Positions 1 to 6,157 of a stretch of DNA of 6,195 nt are shown here, piece by piece; the stretch's first letter is position 1, and every line of letters begins with the position of its first letter. This DNA comes from Methanocorpusculum sp. (lineage in GTDB: Archaea > Halobacteriota > Methanomicrobia > Methanomicrobiales > Methanocorpusculaceae): the NCBI GenBank assembly GCA_029987045.1, contig DALTWN010000064.1, forward strand, positions 1 through 6,195, written 5' to 3'. The notes below the pieces were generated by a model. The model saw only the letters and a program-made list of their open reading frames with translations, was not told where the DNA came from and searched no databases. The position numbers and the translations under genes were made by a program.

Positions 1-28
1 CATCCGCCTGCTCGGCAAGATCATGTAA
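1..28 (+). CDS. 3' end of an upstream rightward gene (partial, unidentified)
   Basis: Reading from base 2, the codons give I-R-L-L-G-K-I-M and then TAA at 26-28. This looks like the end of a protein, with codon choice (ATC, CGC, CTG, CTC, GGC, AAG) like the other genes here. A strong hairpin sits directly on the stop codon, which is where a transcript end would be expected. Eight residues are too few to name the product. The frame could be a chance reading, so confidence is moderate. Confidence 0.45.
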
Positions 29-53
29 ATTGGGGAAACCCAACTTACATTTT
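23..53 (+). terminator. Stop-codon-spanning hairpin with GAAA tetraloop, probable 3' end element
   Basis: Bases 23-28 (ATGTAA) pair with 45-50 (TTACAT) and 30-34 (TTGGG) pair with 39-43 (CCCAA). One A/C mismatch (29/44) separates the two helices, and the loop 35-38 is GAAA, a GNRA tetraloop. This gives 11 base pairs, with T50-T53 immediately after and more pyrimidine-rich sequence beyond. The stop codon TAA (26-28) is inside the stem. A terminator or 3' processing/stability element for the upstream gene is inferred. Archaeal termination depends mainly on oligo-T, so the hairpin may act on RNA stability rather than termination. Confidence 0.55.
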
Positions 54-173
54 ACCTTATCTCGCTCTTTTCCCGACTTTTCAATTCACTGATTCCCGGT
101 TCGCTATTCTCCACGCACAATCAATAAAAGGATAGAACGACAATTCTGTTCAAGCAAACGCGGAAGGTAGAAG

Positions 174-1496
174 ATGGTTCCGAACTGGATGATTGCAGTA
201 ATACTGGCTGTCATGGCATATGCCGTCCTCTACTACTGGATAAAAACAAAAAAAATCCTGCCCGACGTTTTCGATTTCATGGGTCCCTGCCTGCTCATAA
301 AGACCAAGCACGTAGGGATATTCGATAAATTCGCACGGTGGAAAAAGTTCCTTGTCTGCTATGCAACCGCTGGAGTCATTCTAACCATTCTATCCGGGAT
401 AATTCTCACCGTCCTGTTCGTCTTTTCCGCAATAGCAACCATTCTGACCACGCCGGACCCGGTCCCGGTAACCGATATGCTCCTGATTCCGGGAATCAAC
501 CAGTATGTTCCGTCTACCGTTGCCGTCTGGCTTTCCCTGGTTCTTGCCATCATCATCCATGAATGCGGACACGGCATTCTCTCACGTGTGGAAAACATCA
601 AGGTAAAGTCGACCGGTCTGCTTGCCTGTGTCATCCCCATCGGTGCATTCGTCGAACCTGATGAAGAAGAGGTGGAAAAATCACCGCTGAAAACGAAACT
701 CCGCATGTATGCAGCAGGAATCACCAACAACCTCGTATTCGGTGCCATCTGTCTGCTTATCCTTGCGCTGCTCCTGGGCATGGTGGTCCCGGGCGACCAT
801 CCATACGTCTCCGGCATTTACGCAGGATATCCTGCCGACGAAGCAGGCGTTCCGCAGGGCATGATCATTTCCACAATCAATGAGATTCCCGTCTATTCAC
901 TGATGGATATTTCAACGATTCTTGCCGACAAAACCGCAGGAGATATAATCAGCCTGAAAGGAACCTACAAAGGAGCCGATGCCCAATACGACCTGACGCT
1001 GGCAGCCATCCCCGACGAATACGCATCGAACATGCTTTCCAACACCACTGCAGGGTTCATGGGCATTTCCTTTGCGGACCCACAGGCAACGAAGACCACT
1101 CTGGACACCCTGGCACATCCGACATCCCCGAGAGGAGCACTCGGATCGTTCCTGTATTTCCTCGTCCTGCCGTTCAAATCGTTTTCCGGCATGGAGACGT
1201 TCAGCTTCCTCACCGCAGATTCTCCGGACAATGATGTCCTGGCAGCGCCGTTCCTCGGATACTGGAGCATCGTCCATTTCCTCTTCTGGAGTGCATGGAT
1301 CAATATCCTTCTCGGCACGTTCAATGCACTTCCGATACGTGCATTCGATGGCGGCCAGATGCTCCGTGATATCCTGCGGGAATTCTGCAAGAAACACAAC
1401 CATTCGGAGAACATCGCATTCCAGATTACCGGAATCATCTCCCTTGTCATCATCACCCTGCTGGTACTCTGTGTCATTGTTCCCTATCTGTTCTAA
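174..1496 (+). CDS. Site-2 protease family (M50) intramembrane zinc metalloprotease with PDZ domain
   Basis: The 440-residue polytopic membrane protein is predicted to cleave substrates within the membrane. The zinc motif is HECGH at residues 129-133, inside a hydrophobic helix (about 114-138). The second metal-site motif is N384-A-L-P-I-R-A-F-D392-G-G, matching the family NxxPxxxxDG pattern. A G182-x3-N186 element lies in the next helix, as is common in S2Ps. Other membrane segments are near 5-23, 60-91, 180-205, 363-385 and 413-438. A PDZ-like domain spans about 212-278, beginning V-S-G-I-Y-A-G-Y-P-A-D-E-A-G. Both catalytic motifs are intact. The start is supported by a GGAAGGT ribosome-site-like sequence at 162-168, five bases before ATG. 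Only a weak AATAAAAG TATA-like element (near 123-130) is visible upstream. Family members process membrane-anchored regulators or remnant peptides; the substrate here is unknown. The MBL hydrolase follows after 44 bases on the same strand. Confidence 0.92.
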   Translation: MVPNWMIAVILAVMAYAVLYYWIKTKKILPDVFDFMGPCLLIKTKHVGIFDKFARWKKFLVCYATAGVILTILSGIILTVLFVFSAIATILTTPDPVPVTDMLLIPGINQYVPSTVAVWLSLVLAIIIHECGHGILSRVENIKVKSTGLLACVIPIGAFVEPDEEEVEKSPLKTKLRMYAAGITNNLVFGAICLLILALLLGMVVPGDHPYVSGIYAGYPADEAGVPQGMIISTINEIPVYSLMDISTILADKTAGDIISLKGTYKGADAQYDLTLAAIPDEYASNMLSNTTAGFMGISFADPQATKTTLDTLAHPTSPRGALGSFLYFLVLPFKSFSGMETFSFLTADSPDNDVLAAPFLGYWSIVHFLFWSAWINILLGTFNALPIRAFDGGQMLRDILREFCKKHNHSENIAFQITGIISLVIITLLVLCVIVPYLF

Positions 1497-1540
1497 AGAC
1501 AAACTACATCCGTCTGCAACACCAAATTAGAAAGATAGCA

Positions 1541-2143
1541 ATGACAGAACCCATCATCATTCCCGGAAGATCCTGGCAGGCAAACTCCTATATCTTCGAC
1601 AATATCCTGATCGATGCCGGTATCACGGAAGACAAAATATCGCCCTACGCAGACACCATTGAAAAGATCGTGATTACTCACGGGCACTACGATCATATCG
1701 CCCATCTTCCTGGACTTGCTGCCGCCTGCAACGCGGAAATCTATATCGGTGAATTCGATTACGAATTCCTGAGCAATCCGGAACTTTCCCTCTCTTCCCA
1801 TTTCGGAGCGGCACAACCGGTCATCCAAACTGAGCAAAGACTTCGTGACGGCGATCGTATCGGTGAATTTGTCGTCTGCCATACGCCGGGACATACCCGC
1901 GGAAGCATCTGTCTCTTCCGGGAATCCGACGGCACACTCGTTTCCGGCGACACGATATTTCCCGGAGGAGATTATGGACGCTGCGATCTGCCGACTGGAA
2001 ATATGGCTGATCTGAAAAAATCGATTGAACGTCTGGCGAAACTGCCGGTCGAATCCATCTGGTGCGGCCATGGAACTCCGGCACCCCGCGACGGAACACG
2101 TAACCTGCAGATGTCATGGGCGAACGTTCAAAGGGAACCATGA
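1541..2143 (+). CDS. Metallo-beta-lactamase-fold hydrolase (glyoxalase II-like)
   Basis: The 200-residue predicted cytoplasmic metal-dependent hydrolase has a complete MBL ligand set. It shows T-H47-G-H49-Y-D51-H52 (HxHxDH), H118 in the C-H-T-P-G-H strand, bridging D137 in V-S-G-D-T, and H177 in C-G-H-G. A two-zinc or zinc/iron site is therefore expected. The length suits a single-domain MBL protein with no beta-CASP or flavodoxin extension. Nearest functional analogues are glyoxalase II-like thioesterases, but many such archaeal proteins have no known substrate, so no specific reaction is assigned. The ribosome site before ATG 1541 is poor (AGAAAGATAG), which may mean translation depends on the upstream gene. 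Its last codons overlap the start of the DUF123 nuclease gene as ATGA, implying cotranscription and coupled translation. Confidence 0.9.
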   Translation: MTEPIIIPGRSWQANSYIFDNILIDAGITEDKISPYADTIEKIVITHGHYDHIAHLPGLAAACNAEIYIGEFDYEFLSNPELSLSSHFGAAQPVIQTEQRLRDGDRIGEFVVCHTPGHTRGSICLFRESDGTLVSGDTIFPGGDYGRCDLPTGNMADLKKSIERLAKLPVESIWCGHGTPAPRDGTRNLQMSWANVQREP

Positions 2144-2571
2144 AAAAAGGTGTATACTGTCTGCAGATCCGGCTCGATGCACCAAAGACCCTGCGTATCG
2201 GCGCACTCGGCGATATCGAGTTTCGTGCAGGATACTACATCTATGTCGGTTCCGCTCTCGGATCCGGTGGTTTATCGAGAGTGTCACGTCACATCAGATT
2301 CTATCGTGAACAGTACCGGAAACCGAAATGGCATGTGGATTATCTGACCATGCATGCAGTCCTGGAAAAGACCTACTGTACGGAAACCGAAGACCGTCTG
2401 GAATGCCTGCTTGCGGCGGCGGTCGGCGGCGACTGTGTACCGCGATTCGGCTGTTCCGACTGCGACTGCATAAGCCATCTCTACTATCGCCAGAAATCAC
2501 CCGACCGCGATATCAGAACGGCATTCAAAAAACTCGGAGCAACCATTACCGAACATCAGGTCGATTGCTGA
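2140..2571 (+). CDS. DUF123 / COG1833 GIY-YIG-like (Uri-type) endonuclease family protein
   Basis: The 143-residue protein matches the DUF123 family, compact GIY-YIG-fold proteins found mainly in archaea and sometimes fused to endonuclease III-type enzymes. Visible hallmarks are G4-V-Y (the GIY element), Y33-I-Y-V-G-S-A (the YIG element, 33-39), R47 and R50-H51, K61-P-K-W-H-V-D-Y-L (61-69), the candidate metal-binding E88 in R-L-E-C-L, and a C-terminal signature G104-C-S-D-C-D-C-I-S-H113-L. The Cys/His group could bind metal. The start is placed at 2140, not at the in-frame ATG at 2116. The 2140 start has AAAGGGA at 2130-2136 before it, begins directly before the GIY element, and overlaps the MBL stop by four bases (ATGA). 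A DNA repair or processing nuclease role is inferred from the fold; the substrate is unknown. Confidence 0.87.
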   Translation: MKKGVYCLQIRLDAPKTLRIGALGDIEFRAGYYIYVGSALGSGGLSRVSRHIRFYREQYRKPKWHVDYLTMHAVLEKTYCTETEDRLECLLAAAVGGDCVPRFGCSDCDCISHLYYRQKSPDRDIRTAFKKLGATITEHQVDC

Positions 2572-2585
2572 AAAAAAAATGAAAA
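2571..2585 (-). terminator. Oligo-T transcription end of the leftward apgM cluster
   Basis: Read on the minus strand, directly after the methyltransferase stop TAA (2589-2587), the sequence is C-TTTT-CA-TTTTTTTTT. The T runs are at 2585-2582 and 2579-2571. Archaeal RNA polymerase ends transcription at such oligo-T tracts without needing a hairpin. The tract fills the 15-base gap between the convergent gene ends and runs into the DUF123 stop codon. No equivalent T tract serves the rightward genes here, so their transcripts may run antisense into the methyltransferase gene. Confidence 0.65.
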
Positions 2586-2586
2586 G

Positions 2587-3426
2587 TTATCCGAAACAGA
2601 CCCAGCGGTCGTAAATCGGATCACGGGTATTTTCGGTGATTTCAAGATGATGGCCGACACCATCCGCCCATTCCTGGACCCAGTGGGCTTCTTCCTCTGT
2701 TGCTACCGTGATGAGTGTCTTCTGGGTAATTCCCGCCAGTTCTTCCACAATCGGCTGCCAGATATCCTTGGTATACGAATACATCTGACCGAACATGATA
2801 CCGATACCATACGCGGCATCCGGCAGATAAGCTGAAGCGATCCGACCGTCGATACAGACGGCCTCATCGGGATTCAGCCTGCCACTCGAAAACCCGAGAG
2901 AGAGAAGCTGATCGTCATTATCATACGCAAGCGGTTTGCATCCCAGTTCACGCATAATCGATGCACCGATTCCCGACCCGCAGCATGCATCGATACAGGT
3001 TCCGGACAAACCGGTTCCGAACTTTTCCGTAAGCAGCGACCGGACCTTTTCGATACGGTCCTCGGTCAGATCTTCACCTGCCGGCGGCACTGTCGCTGCA
3101 ATACGATCCGAGAACTCTTTTCTGAACGCGGCATCGATCAGACTCCGCTCTTCCTGATACATATCGCCTCCGCACTTCTCGAAGAGTTCAAGCTCTTTCG
3201 GTGACGGCGGACGAAACAGCCAGCCGGTCGCATACCATTCTCCATCGTTTCTGACGGCAAAAAGAATCGGATTCTCTTCTTCGTCAATAAGGATACGTGC
3301 TCCACCGGTTTCCGGTTCAGCTTCGCAGATCAGAACCGCCGGCTCTCCTTTGTTTACCAGCGATGAATAGTCCGGCTCGATAAACCGGAGCTCATCCACC
3401 TCAATCATTTCGGACAACTGCGACAC
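2587..3426 (-). CDS. SAM-dependent methyltransferase-like protein with N-terminal extension
   Basis: The 279-residue protein has a Rossmann-type methyltransferase core in its second half. Motif I is C144-I-D-A-C-C-G-S-G-I-G (144-154). An acidic end of strand 2 follows at Y168-D169-N-D171, then C191-I-D193-G-R and a strand at about 235-243. No catalytic signature such as NPPY is visible, so the methyl acceptor cannot be stated. Residues 1-120 look like a separate acidic, beta-rich region (E-P-A-V-L-I-C-E, I-L-I-D-E-E-E-N-P-I-L-F-A-V) that I do not recognise. Translation starts at GTG 3426. A strong GGAGG (3440-3436) lies nine bases upstream within the end of the preceding gene, while the in-frame ATG at 3408 has no such site. 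Only five bases separate it from the upstream stop, so it belongs to the apgM transcript. It could also be a non-catalytic SAM-binding homologue. Confidence 0.75.
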   Translation of the reverse strand: MSQLSEMIEVDELRFIEPDYSSLVNKGEPAVLICEAEPETGGARILIDEEENPILFAVRNDGEWYATGWLFRPPSPKELELFEKCGGDMYQEERSLIDAAFRKEFSDRIAATVPPAGEDLTEDRIEKVRSLLTEKFGTGLSGTCIDACCGSGIGASIMRELGCKPLAYDNDDQLLSLGFSSGRLNPDEAVCIDGRIASAYLPDAAYGIGIMFGQMYSYTKDIWQPIVEELAGITQKTLITVATEEEAHWVQEWADGVGHHLEITENTRDPIYDRWVCFG

Positions 3427-3431
3427 GGGAA

Positions 3432-4586
3432 TTATCCTCCGAATCCGATGGAAAGACCATCTTCCGCCTTGATGATACCGGATACATGGGCATCTTCATG
3501 CAGCCATACGGTACCGCCGACCAGATCGCCTAACACATCCGCACCGCGGTCGATCCGGATGGTTTTTCCAGAGACATCGCCATGAATCGCATCACGCACG
3601 CCGATCTTTGCCTTGTCGGTGACACTGATACTGCCGAACAGGGTCGTATCCTTTTTAATCTTGATGGAGTACGCGTGGACATTTCCATGGATTCTGCAGT
3701 TCGAACCGATGTCCATTGGGGTCTGGACCGTGAAATAGGTAAGATTCATCGTCGTATTCGGCGGAAGAACAAGCGGTACCGCTTTGACGTCATTCATGAA
3801 CGCGTTCAGTTTCTTTTCGGTCGCCTTTTCTCCCGAGATGTGCAGCATCGCAAGGACGTAGATAAGAAGATAGATGATGACCGGCACCGGGTTTCTGATG
3901 GCAATATTTCCGAATGTCTGGAACTCATGATCCACCTGAGCGTTTTCGGCGATATCCAGGTTTCCACCGATAGTCATCTTTCCGTGGATCTTGACACCTT
4001 CGCCGATATATGCATCGCCGTTGCAGATGACCGTCCCGAACACCTCGCAGAAATTGTCGATACGCAGATCGCCGGTAGCAACGACATCGCCATACAGCTG
4101 CGTACATTCACATACCGCAATGTCTGCTCCCGACAATCCGTACTCGATTCTGCAATGATCGCCGACCAGGATATCGCTCTTGGTTTTCAGAACACGTTCC
4201 TGCAGTTCGGTATTGTTCGGCAGGACACAGGTCTTGAACAGATCCGTCGCTGAGGCGATAGATGAAAGTGATTCTTCATCCAGTTTCGCCAAGTGCTCTT
4301 TCAGTTCATCCGGGGAAAGAACTTCAGTAAAGAGCGGTTCGGCTGTCCCTGCAGTATCGTTTGCGGATCCGGCATCCTTTCCCTTTTTCTCGGGAACGGC
4401 ACCTCCCAGCACTGCAGCCGCTGCGGATTGTACATCCTTTGGCTCTGCATCCTTCTTCATTGCAGCAAGCATCTGACGTTCGGCAGCTTTACGTGCTTCC
4501 CGTTCTTCAATCGCCGCCTCCTCTTCCGGAGTCAGTATCGGCAGATTGAGATATTTCTCGCTCTTGATATCCTGATTATCTTTCAT
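3432..4586 (-). CDS. Bactofilin-like membrane protein with two beta-helix blocks around one transmembrane segment
   Basis: The 384-residue protein is not a known named protein to me. Residues 20-80 are Glu/Lys/Ala-rich and probably coiled-coil then flexible. Residues 84-135 look helical. Two blocks follow with short repeated strands and turns typical of beta-helix/polymer-forming (bactofilin-type) domains: about 135-230 (for example Y-G-D-V-V-A-T-G-D-L-R-I, I-G-G-N-L-D-I-A) and about 288-382 (for example I-H-G-D-V-S-G-K-T-I-R-I, V-L-G-D-L-V-G-G-T-V). A hydrophobic helix, P233-V-P-V-I-I-Y-L-L-I-Y-V-L-A-M-L-H-I (about 233-250), separates them. The first block has several cysteines (C145, C159, C161, C180, C188). 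No acetyltransferase catalytic residues stand out, so a scaffold or membrane-associated filament role is more likely than hexapeptide acyltransferase; this is inference. The start ATG 4586 has GGGGATT nearby. It lies 32 bases after apgM and 5 before the methyltransferase gene. Confidence 0.75.
   Translation of the reverse strand: MKDNQDIKSEKYLNLPILTPEEEAAIEEREARKAAERQMLAAMKKDAEPKDVQSAAAAVLGGAVPEKKGKDAGSANDTAGTAEPLFTEVLSPDELKEHLAKLDEESLSSIASATDLFKTCVLPNNTELQERVLKTKSDILVGDHCRIEYGLSGADIAVCECTQLYGDVVATGDLRIDNFCEVFGTVICNGDAYIGEGVKIHGKMTIGGNLDIAENAQVDHEFQTFGNIAIRNPVPVIIYLLIYVLAMLHISGEKATEKKLNAFMNDVKAVPLVLPPNTTMNLTYFTVQTPMDIGSNCRIHGNVHAYSIKIKKDTTLFGSISVTDKAKIGVRDAIHGDVSGKTIRIDRGADVLGDLVGGTVWLHEDAHVSGIIKAEDGLSIGFGG
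3436..3440 (-). promoter_or_regulatory. Ribosome binding site GGAGG deciding the GTG start of the methyltransferase gene
   Basis: On the minus strand GGAGG lies nine bases before GTG 3426-3424 and is embedded in the final glycine codons and stop region of the preceding gene (GGA-GGA-TAA). It is the best ribosome site in the leftward cluster and supports a GTG start with coupled translation. Confidence 0.75.
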
Positions 4587-4618
4587 TCAATCCCCGTATT
4601 CTGTTAGTATGTAATCTC

Positions 4619-5836
4619 TTATGCCCCGTACTTATGGGTTTTGTCGACTAGATCGAGAAGAATCTGCATCAACGAACCGCCCGGAATTCTGCACATCGCA
4701 CCGGCAGCACAGGAAAGTTCATCATATTTCTTGACATCATCCACACGAACTCCATCGCCGTGGATGATCAGCGGGACCGGATCGGCACTGTGTTCCTTGA
4801 TGGTACATGGCGTCGAGTGATCGCCGCAGACAGCAATCAGGAGATCCTTTCTGCCAAGCAGCGGTTTGATAGCCGCATCGATCTTTTCGAGGAACGCAGT
4901 CTTTTCTTTTGCCATTCCGTCATGACCGTATTCATCTGCGTTCTTGATATTGAAGAGAACGAAATCCTTGTGATCGAGTTCTCTCAGGACAAGCTGCACC
5001 TGATCTGCAAGCGGTGTGGTCGGAAGAACCGGAATGCGTTCCAGTCCCACGGAAACACCGATACCTGCAATCAGTGCGGCGGCGGCGACGACACTGCCGG
5101 AGAGTTCATGCTTCTCTTCGAACGGCTCGTATACGCCCATTTCTCCTGCTCCGCGGATAAGCACATAGTTCGCAGGATTCCTGCCGGCAACCATACGGTC
5201 GAGATTGACGGAATGGTTTTCCAGAATGGCGGCTGCCTGACGAACGAATTCATTGCAGACATCTGCGGTGTGCTGTGCTTCCTTGGTATCTGCAGTCGGC
5301 ACGATGGTCAGCGGTTCGACACCGGTCTTCTTCGGATCGTTGGTTGAAACGTCTGCAGAAAGTCCCGGACCTTTCAGGGCAAGAGCTGCACGATGACCGG
5401 TACCCGGCTTGAACTCTATCGTTACGCCATAGGAAGACAGATCGACACCGTCCATGACTGCCTGAGAGATTTCCGTCGTATCCTCGATACGTCCGGCACG
5501 ACGATCGGATACCAGGCCGTCAGTTACGGTTGCATAGTTCGCACGGAATCCGATCATGCCGGGTTCCATGGAAATTCCGCATCCTGCCGCTTCCAGCGGG
5601 CCTCTTCCGGTATAATACGACTGCGGCGGGTATCCCAGCAGACTCAGGTGGGAGGTATCGGACCCTGCACGGATTCCCGGTGCGATCGGATCCATGATAC
5701 CACAGATACCGGTCTTTGCCAGATAATCGAGATTCGGCAGTTTTGCAGACTGCAATGGAGTCTTATCCCCTAACGACGGACACGGACGGTCACCAACACC
5801 GTCAATGATAAGAAGAAGGATTTTAGATGCTGTCAT
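4619..5836 (-). CDS. apgM: 2,3-bisphosphoglycerate-independent phosphoglycerate mutase, archaeal type (ApgM)
   Basis: It interconverts 3-phosphoglycerate and 2-phosphoglycerate in the cytoplasm, serving gluconeogenesis and glycolysis; it belongs to the alkaline phosphatase superfamily and needs two metal ions. The 405-residue length is typical. Metal and catalytic elements are complete: D12 in L-L-I-I-D-G-V-G-D-R, predicted phosphoserine nucleophile S59 in A-G-S-D-T-S-H63-L-S-L-L-G-Y, N299-A-D301-E-Y-G-H305, and C-G-D339-H340-S-T-P. The T-G-R-G-P-L-E-A element (76-83) is also characteristic. The frame stays open for 40 codons upstream to 5956, but the ATG at 5836 is chosen because the conserved domain begins right after it and AGGAG lies eight bases before it. 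It heads a leftward cluster with the beta-helix membrane protein and the methyltransferase, and is divergent from alaS. Confidence 0.96.
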   Translation of the reverse strand: MTASKILLLIIDGVGDRPCPSLGDKTPLQSAKLPNLDYLAKTGICGIMDPIAPGIRAGSDTSHLSLLGYPPQSYYTGRGPLEAAGCGISMEPGMIGFRANYATVTDGLVSDRRAGRIEDTTEISQAVMDGVDLSSYGVTIEFKPGTGHRAALALKGPGLSADVSTNDPKKTGVEPLTIVPTADTKEAQHTADVCNEFVRQAAAILENHSVNLDRMVAGRNPANYVLIRGAGEMGVYEPFEEKHELSGSVVAAAALIAGIGVSVGLERIPVLPTTPLADQVQLVLRELDHKDFVLFNIKNADEYGHDGMAKEKTAFLEKIDAAIKPLLGRKDLLIAVCGDHSTPCTIKEHSADPVPLIIHGDGVRVDDVKKYDELSCAAGAMCRIPGGSLMQILLDLVDKTHKYGA

Positions 5837-5844
5837 AATGCATT

Positions 5845-5849
5845 CTCCT
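5845..5849 (-). promoter_or_regulatory. Ribosome binding site AGGAG of apgM
   Basis: On the minus strand AGGAG is eight bases before ATG 5836. Another ATG lies only one base after AGGAG (5843-5841), in a different frame, and would encode a six-residue peptide; its spacing is too short, so the site supports 5836 and rules against the longer 5956 start. Confidence 0.75.
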
Positions 5850-5860
5850 ATACTATACCA

Positions 5861-5900
5861 GTATATTTGTCTTGATACGAGAAAAAGCATATGTGATATG
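5861..5900 (-). promoter_or_regulatory. Candidate apgM promoter elements (TATA-like)
   Basis: Two AT-rich TATA-like strings are visible on the minus strand: ACATATCACATATG (5900-5887 region) and ACAAATATAC (5870-5861). With the usual archaeal spacing of about 25 bases, the first would give a start near 5865 and a short leader containing the AGGAG site. The second would start transcription almost at the ATG and lose that site, so the first fits better. Neither is a strong consensus match. Confidence 0.3.
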
Positions 5901-5902
5901 TA

Positions 5903-5977
5903 CTCTCTCAGTGGAAAGGGAGAAAATGAACGAAATGTCCCTCTGCTTTCCTGCACCTATACACGCCACAGAGAGAG
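5903..5977. repeat. Imperfect inverted repeat upstream of apgM, possible RNA hairpin or operator
   Basis: CTCTCTCAGTGG (5903-5914) pairs with CCACAGAGAGAG (5966-5977) at 11 of 12 positions; the one mismatch is 5910/5970. The 51-base interval can form inner helices: AGGGA (5917-5921) with TCCCT (5938-5942), or alternatively GGAAAG (5913-5918) with CTTTCC (5946-5951). These two share bases and exclude each other. Whether it is transcribed depends on where apgM or alaS transcripts begin, which the sequence does not show. Confidence 0.5.
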
Positions 5978-6038
5978 GAATCAGCGTTCGTTCGTTGATC
6001 TGATGAAGACAATTTAGTGATTTCTGCAAAAAACCGTC

Positions 6039-6059
6039 ATTTTTCCCGCTATTTTTCCC
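6039..6059. repeat. Direct repeat ATTTTTCCC, two copies
   Basis: Identical nine-base copies lie at 6039-6047 and 6051-6059, with GCT between them (12-base period). They sit about 40 bases upstream of the alaS TATA-like element, a position where an archaeal activator or repressor could bind. Chance is also plausible. Confidence 0.4.
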
Positions 6060-6092
6060 ACACAGCCACCATAATCACGAAGACATTCAAGT

Positions 6093-6108
6093 AGCAAACT
6101 AATATACC
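6093..6108 (+). promoter_or_regulatory. Candidate alaS promoter (BRE/TATA-like)
   Basis: The string AGCAAACTAATATACC carries an A-rich element, as expected for a TFB recognition site, followed by TAATATAC (6100-6107). Usual spacing puts the transcript start near 6128-6131, leaving a leader of about 28 bases that includes the AGGGG ribosome-site-like sequence. A second string, GTATATGTA (6119-6127), is possible but would leave almost no leader. Confidence 0.45.
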
Positions 6109-6157
6109 CTTACGCCGCGTATATGTATCCCGTATTAACAAATAGGGGATTATCCCA

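Larger units (their letters stand above)
5837..6157. other. Divergent apgM/alaS intergenic region (321 bases)
   Basis: No convincing gene is present. The in-frame upstream extension of apgM covers part of it but lacks a ribosome site and family similarity. The region holds promoter-like sequences at both ends, an imperfect inverted repeat (5903-5914 with 5966-5977), a three-fold CGTT tandem (5985-5996) and a nine-base direct repeat ATTTTTCCC (6039-6047 and 6051-6059). It is more AT-rich towards the alaS end. The presence of two divergent housekeeping genes implies at least two promoters here. Confidence 0.7.

Noticed and set aside
912..1502. Open frames on the minus strand opposite the site-2 protease gene
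   Set aside because: They lie across an intact protease with both catalytic motifs; they show no domain and no ribosome site.
2116..2139. Earlier ATG start for the DUF123 gene
   Set aside because: It adds eight residues lying entirely within the MBL gene and has no good ribosome site; the 2140 start has AAAGGGA and gives the usual family N-terminus.
3582..4253. Long open frame of 223 codons opposite the beta-helix membrane protein gene
   Set aside because: It is antisense to a gene with clear domain structure, has an Arg/His/Asp-rich composition typical of a reverse-strand shadow, and has no recognisable motif.
3432..4586. Hexapeptide acyltransferase or gamma-carbonic anhydrase identity for the beta-helix protein
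   Set aside because: The repeats are not regular hexapeptides, no paired catalytic histidines are visible, and a membrane helix splits the repeat region.
4760..5347. 195-codon open frame opposite apgM
   Set aside because: Antisense to well-conserved apgM sequence, with no recognisable protein features.
5819..5843. Six-codon ORF (M-H-Y-D-S-I) overlapping the apgM start
   Set aside because: Its ATG is only one base from AGGAG, too close for initiation, and nothing else supports translation.
5837..5956. N-terminal extension of apgM by 40 residues (start at 5956)
   Set aside because: The conserved ApgM domain starts right after the ATG at 5836, which has AGGAG eight bases upstream; the extension has no family features.
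5997..6010. C/D box-like strings (TGATGA and CTGA) suggesting a guide RNA
   Set aside because: The C box lacks the required purine at its first position, and no correctly spaced partner box pair is present on either strand.
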